DNA from: Armatimonadota bacterium | Lineage (GTDB): Bacteria > Armatimonadota > UBA10988 | DNA: 36,778 nucleotides | Direction: 5' to 3' | NCBI GenBank assembly: GCA_016235455.1 | Contig: JACRKZ010000128.1 | Coordinates: 1 to 36,778 of the forward strand | Shown here: piece after piece, positions 30,342-36,778 of the stretch | Position numbering within the stretch: the stretch's first letter is position 1 | Layout: each line of letters starts with the position of its first letter | Translations under genes and position numbers: made by a program | Notes under the pieces: generated by a model | Database searches by the model: none | What the model saw: only the letters and a program-made list of their open reading frames with translations | Told to the model about the DNA's origin: nothing

Positions 30342-32957
30342 ATGACCTGGATCGTTCTGGCGGCTTTGCTGGGCGCCGCGCAACCCGCGCCGTTGTCTGG
30401 ATTCGAGGCGGGCGCGCCGCTGAGACTGACGGGTGAGGGTCTGCAGCCCGGCAGCCGTGTGTCGCTGGTCAGCGAGCCAACGCACGCAGGCCGGCAAGCG
30501 GTGCGGCTGGACTACGAGTTTGTTGCCAAGCCCGAGGGCCTGCAGTATGTCGGGTTCGCCACCAGCCTGCCACTGCCCGGCCGCATCGACCGCTTCTTCG
30601 TGTGGGTCAAGGGCGACGGCCTGGGCCAGGCGGTGCGGCTGCGGCTGACCGACGCGAGCGGCGAGACCCACCAGTTCACCCTCGGCGTCACCAGCTTCGA
30701 GGGCTGGCGGATGATGGCTTGCCGCGTGGGTCTGGGCGGCGACCATTGGGGCGGCGATGGCAACGGCGTGCTCGACGAGCCCATCGCTTTCGATAGCCTG
30801 CTGGTCGACCAGAGCGTGCACCCGGCCCAGGGCACGATCGGCTTCGACGACATGATGACCACGCCGTACGTGCCGGCCGCCGACCCGGTCGGCGCGCTCG
30901 GCCGCACGGCCGCCCGGCCAACGGCGCTGCGCGTGCAGTCATGCGACGGCCCAGCGCCGCGGCTCGGCGGCGACGCCCTCAACGAGGCCAGCCGCCTGAC
31001 CGCCGACGCCGCCGTCAGCCACGACGGTCACGGCTCCTGGCGACTCGACTACGCGTTCGTGCCGCGCGAGGGCCTGCAGTACATCGAGGTGCCCATCGAG
31101 TACGGCGTCGACCAGCCGGCGGGGCCGCTGACCCTGTGGGTCAAGGGCGATGGTAGCGGCAACACACTGCGCCTGCGCGTGGTCGATGCCTCGGGCGAGT
31201 TCCATCAGTACACGCTGGGCAACCTCGACTCCACCGACTGGCGGCAGTACAAGGTGGAGTTGAAGGCCAGCGACCCGCACTGGGGCGGCGACGGCAACGG
31301 CCAGCTCGATGGGCGGGTGCGGGTGCTGTCGGTGCTGCTCGACTCGACCAAGAAGCCCAGCCGCGGCAGCATCTGGCTCGATGAGCTCGGCGTGACCGCC
31401 ACCGTGCGGCCGGCCGATGCCGTGGTCGTGCGGCTGGAGGCCGTTGAACCCGGCGCGGCCCTGGCGCTGGGCGATCCGCTGCGGCTGCGCATCAGCGCGG
31501 ACGATCGGCGCCTCGCGGCCGACCGGCTGCCCGTCCTGCCGCTGACGCTACGCCTGCTCTCGCCCACCGGCGAGCTCCTGCCGTCCGCTGCCAAGCTGCC
31601 CGCGGTCACCGGCGACATGGCGCCCACGCTGCTCACGGTGCCCTGCCCCACCGCGCGATACGGGCTCTACACGCTTCTGGCCGACTGGACCGTCGACGGC
31701 GACCAGAACCGGGCCCGCGCCACCTTCGCCAAGCTGCCGCCCATGCCCGCTCAGACCGACCTGGACACCAACCTGTTCGGCGCCTGCTTCCACTTCGCCC
31801 AGGGCAAGGGCGAGCTGCCGCGCAGCTATGCCATGCTGCGTCGCATCGGCGGCCGCTGGGTGCGCGACGAGTATGGCTGGGGCGCCGTCGAGCCGACCAA
31901 GGGCCAGTACGCCTTCTCGGAGTACGGCGATCGGTACGTGCGCGCGCTGCCCGGGCACGGTCTGCGCGGGCTGTACATCTACGACTACGGCAACCCGCTG
32001 TACGACGGCGGCCAGTCCCCGGCCAGTCCCGAGGCGCAGCAGGCGTTCAGCGAGTACGCGCGCCGGCTGACCGCGCGCTACCGCGATGTGGTTCGCCACT
32101 GGGAGGTCTACAACGAGCCCAACATCGGGTTCTGGAAGCCTAAGCCCGACGCGCTGGCCTATGCCTCGTTGCTCAAGAGTACCTACGCCGCCGCCAAGCA
32201 GGCCGATCCCAGTTGCACCGTGGTCGGCGTCTGCACCGCCGGGGTCGACCTGGACTACATCGACCGCGTGCTGGCCGCCGGCGGCACCACGATGGACGCG
32301 CTGAGCATCCACCCGTACCGCTATCCCACCGAGCCCGAGGCCGGCGGGCTGGTCGACGACCTCAAGAAGACCCGCGCGCTCATGACCAAGTACGGACTGG
32401 GCGACAAGCCGCTGTGGCTGACCGAGGTCGGCTGGCCTAACCACAAGGAGGGCAGCGGCGTGCGAGAGAGCGAGTCAGGCGACTACCTGGTGCGCATGTT
32501 CACGCTGGCCCGCAGCCAGCCCCACGCTGGGCCGGTCTTCTGGTACGACTTCCAGAACGACGGGGTCGACGAGCGCTACAACGAAGACAACTTCGGCCTG
32601 ATCAACCGCGACTACACACCCAAGCAGCCCTATGTGGCCGCGGCCATGATGAACCGCGTGCTGTGCGACAAGGCCTTCGCGCGCGACCTGGCGCCGGCCT
32701 ACCCGGCCTTCGCCCATGAGTACCTGGCCGCGGACGGCCGCCGCACGCTGGTGCTCTGGGCCACGCCCACCGAGGCGCAGTTCACCGTGGCGCTCGACGC
32801 CCGAGAGGTGGAGCTGTCCGACGCTTCCGGCGAGCTGAAGACCGTGCCAGTGACCGGCGGCCGTCTGACCCTCACCGTGGGCGGTACGCCGGTGTTCGTC
32901 AGCGGCCGGTTCGCCGCGCCGACGGTCACGGCGCGGCTGGCGGGCGTGGATGGCTGA
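30342..32957 (+). CDS. Secreted clan GH-A glycoside hydrolase (GH39-like) with duplicated N-terminal beta domain
   Basis: An 871-residue enzyme. ATG 30342 lies six bases after TGGAG, and residues 1-16 form a signal peptide. Two homologous beta-sandwich-like domains (about 25-175 and 207-355) share RLDYxFVxxEGLQY, WVKGDGxGxxxRLR, DASGExHQ and HWGGDGNGxLD; they look like carbohydrate-binding modules. A linker domain (about 360-465) leads to a TIM barrel (about 475-780): RRIGGRWVRDEYGWGAVEP, acid/base Glu592 in VYNEPN and nucleophile Glu695 in WLTEVGWPN. These give the retaining GH-A arrangement. A small C-terminal beta domain follows (about 785-871). It probably cleaves a plant or microbial polysaccharide outside the cell; the substrate cannot be named. 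It is monocistronic by spacing, 95 bases from the M48 gene. Confidence 0.88.
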   Translation: MTWIVLAALLGAAQPAPLSGFEAGAPLRLTGEGLQPGSRVSLVSEPTHAGRQAVRLDYEFVAKPEGLQYVGFATSLPLPGRIDRFFVWVKGDGLGQAVRLRLTDASGETHQFTLGVTSFEGWRMMACRVGLGGDHWGGDGNGVLDEPIAFDSLLVDQSVHPAQGTIGFDDMMTTPYVPAADPVGALGRTAARPTALRVQSCDGPAPRLGGDALNEASRLTADAAVSHDGHGSWRLDYAFVPREGLQYIEVPIEYGVDQPAGPLTLWVKGDGSGNTLRLRVVDASGEFHQYTLGNLDSTDWRQYKVELKASDPHWGGDGNGQLDGRVRVLSVLLDSTKKPSRGSIWLDELGVTATVRPADAVVVRLEAVEPGAALALGDPLRLRISADDRRLAADRLPVLPLTLRLLSPTGELLPSAAKLPAVTGDMAPTLLTVPCPTARYGLYTLLADWTVDGDQNRARATFAKLPPMPAQTDLDTNLFGACFHFAQGKGELPRSYAMLRRIGGRWVRDEYGWGAVEPTKGQYAFSEYGDRYVRALPGHGLRGLYIYDYGNPLYDGGQSPASPEAQQAFSEYARRLTARYRDVVRHWEVYNEPNIGFWKPKPDALAYASLLKSTYAAAKQADPSCTVVGVCTAGVDLDYIDRVLAAGGTTMDALSIHPYRYPTEPEAGGLVDDLKKTRALMTKYGLGDKPLWLTEVGWPNHKEGSGVRESESGDYLVRMFTLARSQPHAGPVFWYDFQNDGVDERYNEDNFGLINRDYTPKQPYVAAAMMNRVLCDKAFARDLAPAYPAFAHEYLAADGRRTLVLWATPTEAQFTVALDAREVELSDASGELKTVPVTGGRLTLTVGGTPVFVSGRFAAPTVTARLAGVDG

Positions 32958-33052
32958 GCCGCCGGTTGCGAACAGGAGCCGCACGCGCGTCGTTTGACCT
33001 ATCATGAATACCGACGCTGGCGTGATCCGGCGTCGGCCCCGAGGTGAGCGCG

Positions 33053-34303
33053 ATGCGGCGAATCTGGCCATGGCTGGTGTTGTGTGCGGTCTGGTCGGCC
33101 TCGGCGCAGCCACCGCCGGGCGCGGCGCGCGCCGAGGGCGCGCCCCAGGTGCTCCGGCCCGACGCCAAGCTGCCCGACCGCAAGGTCGACGCCAGTCTGG
33201 GCGAGCGCCGTTACAGCCAGAAGGAAGAGGAACGGGGCGCCAAGGAGGTCCTGGCCTTCTACGCCAAGGAGTCGCGCCTCTCGACCGATCCCCGCCTGCA
33301 GGCCCGCCTCGAAGGCATCCTGCACCTGGTTATCACCGCCGCGGCGCAACTGGGACCCAGGCAGGTGTGCATCGACGCGGCCACTCCCGAGCTGACCTTC
33401 TCCATCCGCGTGCTCGAGAGCAAGGACATCAATGCCTTCTCCGCCTGGGGTGGCAACATCTTCCTGACTCGCGCCATGGTCGATTTCTGCCAGAGCGACG
33501 ATGAGCTGGGTGGCGTCATCGCGCACGAGGTGGCCCACACCATGTACCACCACCTGCGCGACCAGGCGGCCCGCATGCGCCGCTACCAGACCCAGCAGAT
33601 CCTGGCCATGATCGCCGCCTCGTTCATGGGCATCAACGTGGCCGACGCCGGCATCATGGCGCAGTATGTCTACCTGGCGCTGTTCAACGGCCACTCAGTG
33701 ACCGACGAGTCCCAGGCCGACTGGGCCGGCTGCTTCTATGCCTACCGCGCCGGGTACAACCCGGTGGGCATGATCACCACCTTCGAGCGGCTGCACCGCT
33801 ATATGATGAGCCAGCCCGTACCCACGGATATGGGCGCCTTCCAGACCCACCCCTGGTCCGACCAGCGCGCGCGCACGCTCGAAGCGCAGATCCGCGCGCT
33901 CGGCCTGCCCATCGACAAGTCCGACGTGACCCAGGGCCTCACCGCCATGGTGCGCCTGGACGCCGCGCACCGCGGCCAGGCCACGCTCTACCTCGACGAC
34001 TCGCCGCTGTTCGCCGTGGCCGCCGGCTCGGGCGGCGACTCGGCCGAGCGCGCGGCGCGGCTGGCGGTGGGCCTGAACCGGGCCATGGCCCTCGGTGTGC
34101 GCGCGGGCTCGCTGTCGCTGCGCGAGGTGGACGGCGTGTGGCGCATCTCGGGCCTGGCTCGGCTGCGCCCGGTGGAACTGTTGACACTCGACCCGGCCGA
34201 CGCCCAACTGGCCGGGGAGCCGCTGGCCACCTTGGCCCAGGGCGTGTTCAACCGCGTACAGGCCCGCTGCCGCCAGGCGGAAGCCGAAACCGGCCTGTCG
34301 TAA
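33053..34303 (+). CDS. Exported M48-family zinc metalloprotease
   Basis: A 416-residue protease. ATG 33053 follows GAGGTGAG (33041-33048); GTG 33044 is in frame but less likely. Residues 1-19 are a signal peptide (ending ASAQ). The M48 core shows NAFSAWGGNIFLTRAMVDF, the zinc motif HEVAH (His158, Glu159, His162) and the third ligand Glu219 in DESQADWAG. This is the layout of BepA/LoiP/YfgC-type periplasmic quality-control proteases that help outer-membrane protein assembly or degrade misfolded envelope proteins. There is no C-terminal TPR; residues about 320-416 form a short alpha/beta tail with RAARLAVGLNRAM. The gene is followed by a hairpin that it shares with the convergent tRNA. Confidence 0.93.
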   Translation: MRRIWPWLVLCAVWSASAQPPPGAARAEGAPQVLRPDAKLPDRKVDASLGERRYSQKEEERGAKEVLAFYAKESRLSTDPRLQARLEGILHLVITAAAQLGPRQVCIDAATPELTFSIRVLESKDINAFSAWGGNIFLTRAMVDFCQSDDELGGVIAHEVAHTMYHHLRDQAARMRRYQTQQILAMIAASFMGINVADAGIMAQYVYLALFNGHSVTDESQADWAGCFYAYRAGYNPVGMITTFERLHRYMMSQPVPTDMGAFQTHPWSDQRARTLEAQIRALGLPIDKSDVTQGLTAMVRLDAAHRGQATLYLDDSPLFAVAAGSGGDSAERAARLAVGLNRAMALGVRAGSLSLREVDGVWRISGLARLRPVELLTLDPADAQLAGEPLATLAQGVFNRVQARCRQAEAETGLS

Positions 34304-34321
34304 GGGCCACCCCAAACGCAA

Positions 34322-34349
34322 CGCCCCGTGCCGGTCAGGGCACGGGGCG
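34322..34349. terminator. Hairpin terminator between M48 gene and tRNA-Val
   Basis: A perfect 11-bp GC-rich stem (34322-34332 with 34339-34349, six-base loop) lies between the convergent protease gene and the tRNA gene. On the minus strand it is followed by TTGCGTTT, so it more likely ends the tRNA transcript. The plus-strand side has no T run. Confidence 0.75.
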
Positions 34350-34366
34350 CAATACACACAGCGCGA

Positions 34367-34438
34367 TGGGCGTGGGTGGTTTCGAACCACCGACCTCTTG
34401 AATGTGAACCAAGCGCTCTCCCGCTGAGCTACACGCCC
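34367..34438 (-). tRNA. tRNA-Val (anticodon CAC)
   Basis: The minus strand folds into a 72-base cloverleaf: a 7-bp acceptor stem GGGCGTG/CACGCCC with discriminator A, D arm GCTC/GAGC, anticodon stem CTTGG/TCAAG (one G-U pair) with loop TTCACAT, five-base variable loop, and T arm GGTGG-TTCGAAA-CCACC. The anticodon CAC (plus 34404-34406) reads the valine codon GUG, frequent in this GC-rich DNA. The CCA end is not encoded and must be added. Confidence 0.97.
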
Positions 34439-34453
34439 TCTAGAGGTAGGCAA

Positions 34454-34482
34454 AGTATAGGCGTGCGAGCACACTTCGTCAA
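34454..34482 (-). promoter_or_regulatory. Sigma-70 promoter of tRNA-Val
   Basis: On the minus strand, TTGACG (plus 34477-34482) and TATACT (plus 34454-34459) are 17 bases apart. The predicted start near 34447 gives a leader of about nine bases before the tRNA, as expected for a tRNA promoter. Confidence 0.85.
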
Positions 34483-34547
34483 GCGCCGATCCGCGCTCGA
34501 CGCAGGGCCGCGGCAGCGGCGGCCGCCACGGCCGGACGCGCCCCGCC

Positions 34548-34577
34548 TTGACACGGCCGACGGCCGGCGACGATAAT
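34548..34577 (+). promoter_or_regulatory. Sigma-70 promoter of the second histidine kinase gene
   Basis: TTGACA (34548-34553) and GATAAT (34572-34577) are separated by 18 bases. The match is 11 of 12 to consensus. It lies about 75 bases before the GTG at 34651 and is back-to-back with the tRNA promoter. Confidence 0.8.
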
Positions 34578-34650
34578 GGACACGGCTAGCGCCGGCTCGC
34601 CGCGCCCTGGGGCGTCCCTTCATTCGTGAGCCGGTCTGGGAGCGCGGCAG

Positions 34651-36432
34651 GTGTTCAGCGAAACCGCCATTATGTTTCTCCGTACCTACCAACAGAACAT
34701 CGTTGAGCGCTGGCATCAGCTGGCCGAGGTGAACCTCAAACCCGACTTCGTGGCGGGCGAGTGGTTCACCTATGAGACGATGGATCGCCTGTTCGACCAG
34801 GTCATCGACGCCTTTGAGCGGCGGGTCTACCGCGAGCTGAACCGCACCATCGAGAATCTGGTGCGGGCTCGCGAGACGCCCAGCCCGCTGGATGTCAAGT
34901 CACTGCTGGACCTGTTCGCGCGGGCCGCGGTGGAAGAGTTCGAGTTGCGCGAGGAGTCGCTGCGCGACAGCCGCCAGATCCGCGCCGACCTGACCGCCAT
35001 TGGCCGCGTCCTCAAGCAGGTCTATTCCGAGCGGCTGTGCCCGCAGTTGCTCGATGTGCTCAAGGACCACGCCGAAGACCTGCGCGAGCGCTGGCTGCGC
35101 GATCTGCCCACGCCGCGCATCAGCGACCATTTCTCGCTGTTGTCCGATGACGACCGCCAAGTCTTCGTCGACAGCACCATGGCCATCTACGATGCCATTT
35201 TGCGCGGCCGCGAAGGCGATACCGCGCCGCATCCCAATGAGCCGGAGAAGACCTGCACGCTGTACGAAGCCTGGGTCATCAAGCAGGTCAACTACTTCAC
35301 GCCCAAGGGCTTTGGCGTGATCGACCTGCTCAAGGCCGTCGAGCATTTGTCCATGCTGCTCGAGCCGCTGGTGGCGCGCGCCACGGCGCACGACCTGTGG
35401 GTCTATCGCGTCAGCCTGCTGCTGCTCGACGATGCTCGCGACATGCTCGCCCGCGGCTTGGCCGAGGCCTATGTCGACCGCTTCAGCCGCAGCTTCTACG
35501 GCGAGGTGGGCATCATGCTCCACCGCATCAAGAACAAGCTGACCTCGGTGCCGACCACCATGCACACCGTGCTGGCCGTGGCGGACGAGGAGTACGGCCA
35601 GATGTTCGACCCCATGATCCTGACGATCGAGGAGGCCGAGCTCTGGGTCCAGTACGACCAGTTGGTGCAGGCGGTGCTCGCCGCGGTGGCGGCCGTCGAC
35701 CCGGCGGCGCCCAGTGCCGAGCAGTTGGCGGCGCTCAACACCGCGCGCGAGACGCTCGACGCCTTCACCGCCGAGCATGGCGACCGGGTCGAGATGATCC
35801 GCACCATGAAGCTCGACGTGGCCAACGCCGAGATCATCTCCGAGATGCTCAACATCGTCTACGAAGGCGGTGTGCAGACGCAGCAGCTGACCCAGGACCT
35901 GCAGGTCCGCATGAACGAGATGTACGAGCGCGAGACGCCCAAGTGGGAGTCGCTGGACATCGGCGACCTGATCACCGCGGCCGCCGACGAAGCCTCGGTC
36001 GACGCGCGCGCCAAGGACATCAACTTCGTGGTCGACAACCAGGCCAACGGGCTGCAGATCTACGGCATCAAGCGGGAGATCGGCCGTCCGTTCGTGCAGA
36101 TGATCGACAACGCCATCAAGTACACGCCCGCCGGCGGCGACGTCATGGTGGCCCTGGTGCCCGACGGACCCGACCATGTCCTGTTCCGGGTCAAGGACAC
36201 GGGCATCGGCATCCCGCCGGGCGAGGAGGAGCAGGTCTTCTCGCTGTGCGAGCGCTGCTCCAATGCCAAGGACTTCGCCGGCGGCACGGGCACCGGTCTC
36301 TACCACGACCGCATCACCGTCATGCATCATAACGGCGAGATGTGGTGCGAATCGCCCGGCCTCAACCAGGGCTCGGTGTTCTACGTACGGCTGCCGATCC
36401 ACCGCGACGGCATCGATGTGAAAGCTGCTTGA
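34651..36432 (+). CDS. Soluble histidine kinase with RsbRD-like N-terminal region and HisKA_2-like H box
   Basis: A 593-residue cytoplasmic kinase with no membrane segment. GTG 34651 has GGGAG eight bases upstream; ATG 34672 has no ribosome site. Residues about 10-270 are all-helical and recall the RsbT co-antagonist N-terminal domain (helices ending in a W-x-x-x-L pattern), a tentative match. The H box MLHRIKNKLTSV (His291) is of the HxxKNxL type seen in HisKA_2/HWE kinases rather than the HELRTPL type. The ATPase domain has the N box FVQMIDNAIKYTP (Asn487), G1 KDTGIGIP and G2 GGTGTGLYHDRITVMH. About 195 residues separate His291 from Asn487, longer than usual, so an extra helical segment is inserted. 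No response regulator is adjacent, so the partner is encoded elsewhere. ppnP follows 13 bases after the stop. Confidence 0.85.
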   Translation: MFSETAIMFLRTYQQNIVERWHQLAEVNLKPDFVAGEWFTYETMDRLFDQVIDAFERRVYRELNRTIENLVRARETPSPLDVKSLLDLFARAAVEEFELREESLRDSRQIRADLTAIGRVLKQVYSERLCPQLLDVLKDHAEDLRERWLRDLPTPRISDHFSLLSDDDRQVFVDSTMAIYDAILRGREGDTAPHPNEPEKTCTLYEAWVIKQVNYFTPKGFGVIDLLKAVEHLSMLLEPLVARATAHDLWVYRVSLLLLDDARDMLARGLAEAYVDRFSRSFYGEVGIMLHRIKNKLTSVPTTMHTVLAVADEEYGQMFDPMILTIEEAELWVQYDQLVQAVLAAVAAVDPAAPSAEQLAALNTARETLDAFTAEHGDRVEMIRTMKLDVANAEIISEMLNIVYEGGVQTQQLTQDLQVRMNEMYERETPKWESLDIGDLITAAADEASVDARAKDINFVVDNQANGLQIYGIKREIGRPFVQMIDNAIKYTPAGGDVMVALVPDGPDHVLFRVKDTGIGIPPGEEEQVFSLCERCSNAKDFAGGTGTGLYHDRITVMHHNGEMWCESPGLNQGSVFYVRLPIHRDGIDVKAA

Positions 36433-36445
36433 GGCGCAACCAACC

Positions 36446-36763
36446 ATGATTCCAGAGAGCTACGAATCCGTCACGGTCAAAGCCCTGGCCAACGTCTACT
36501 TCGGCGGCCAGGTGATCAGCCACGCCGTGGTGCTGGCCGACGGCAGCAAGAAGACCCTCGGCGTCATGCTGCCCGGCAGCTACGAGTTCAACACCGGGTC
36601 GCCCGAACGCATGGACATCATCGCCGGCACCTGCCGCGTGACCCTGCCCGGCGACACCGAGCGGATCTTCACCGCGGGTTCGGGGTTCGATGTGCCCGGC
36701 TCATCCAGCTTCGCCATCGCCGTCGACGAAGGTGTCGCGCAGTACGTCTGCGCCTACGAGTAG
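36446..36763 (+). CDS. ppnP: Pyrimidine/purine nucleoside phosphorylase PpnP (YaiE/DUF1255 family)
   Basis: A 105-residue cupin-fold enzyme, close to the usual length of about 95. It splits nucleosides by phosphorolysis to the free base and ribose-1-phosphate, in the cytoplasm. Matches to Escherichia coli YaiE run along the whole length: ANVYFGGQVISH, KKTLGVMLPGSYEFNTGSPERMDIIAGTCRVTLPG, FTAGSGFDVPGSSSF and the terminal YVCAYE. ATG 36446 lies 13 bases after the kinase stop, with only a GAGG at 36431-36434 as ribosome site, so it is probably co-transcribed with the kinase. The last 15 bases of the window hold nothing recognisable. Confidence 0.95.
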   Translation: MIPESYESVTVKALANVYFGGQVISHAVVLADGSKKTLGVMLPGSYEFNTGSPERMDIIAGTCRVTLPGDTERIFTAGSGFDVPGSSSFAIAVDEGVAQYVCAYE

Positions 36764-36778
36764 CCGCCGTGCCGCAGC

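Noticed and set aside
32994..33022. TTGACC as a -35 box before the M48 protease gene
   Set aside because: No -10-like hexamer is found at the right distance.

Overview
The window is a GC-rich (roughly two-thirds G+C or more by eye), densely coded bacterial chromosome segment. Several families occur together here: exported beta-propeller proteins, a sulfatase, DUF362, a URO-D-family protein, an S55-type peptidase and glycine-rich low-complexity tails. That mix recalls environmental PVC/Armatimonadota-like lineages. This placement is a weak inference, because no rRNA gene is present. Housekeeping genes (topA, dprA, ftsY, an FKBP isomerase, tRNA-Val, ppnP) show that this is chromosome, not plasmid or phage. 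No transposase, integrase or CRISPR array is visible.

Layout: 1-1936 holds the end of an OmpR-type response regulator overlapping its sensor kinase. 2034-7270 holds an FGE-like protein, a PEBP-arylsulfotransferase protein and a second arylsulfotransferase-like protein, closed by a strong hairpin terminator at 7292-7331. 7429-8433 is a Tat-exported DUF362 protein. 8542-16138 is a tightly packed five-gene run: an internally duplicated lipoprotein, a Tat sulfatase, a metallophosphoesterase, a polytopic membrane protein with a helical-repeat tail, and a PD40-propeller protein with one CXXCH haem motif. On the minus strand, 16143-18167 encodes a DEDD exonuclease-like protein and a URO-D-family protein. 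A 94-bp near-perfect inverted repeat follows at 18237-18330, then FKBP-ftsY (18345-19919, minus). A PfkB kinase and a 1321-residue S55-peptidase/propeller protein run rightwards (19983-24922). They converge on a minus-strand operon of a PQQ-like propeller protein, dprA and topA, read from a perfect TTGACA/TATAAT promoter at 30122-30151. The right end holds a clan GH-A glycoside hydrolase, an M48 protease, tRNA-Val(CAC) with its own promoter, an unusual histidine kinase and ppnP.

The most interesting part is 2034-16138. Nearly all its products carry export signals. Many of them, though unrelated in fold, carry Gly/Gln/Pro-rich tails or linkers. The predicted chemistry is sulfate-ester and phosphate-ester turnover outside the cytoplasm. 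The FGE-like gene and the PEBP-arylsulfotransferase gene look like one three-domain gene split by a one-base frameshift near 3179-3182. I infer an undescribed secreted ester-processing module; no substrate can be named from sequence alone.
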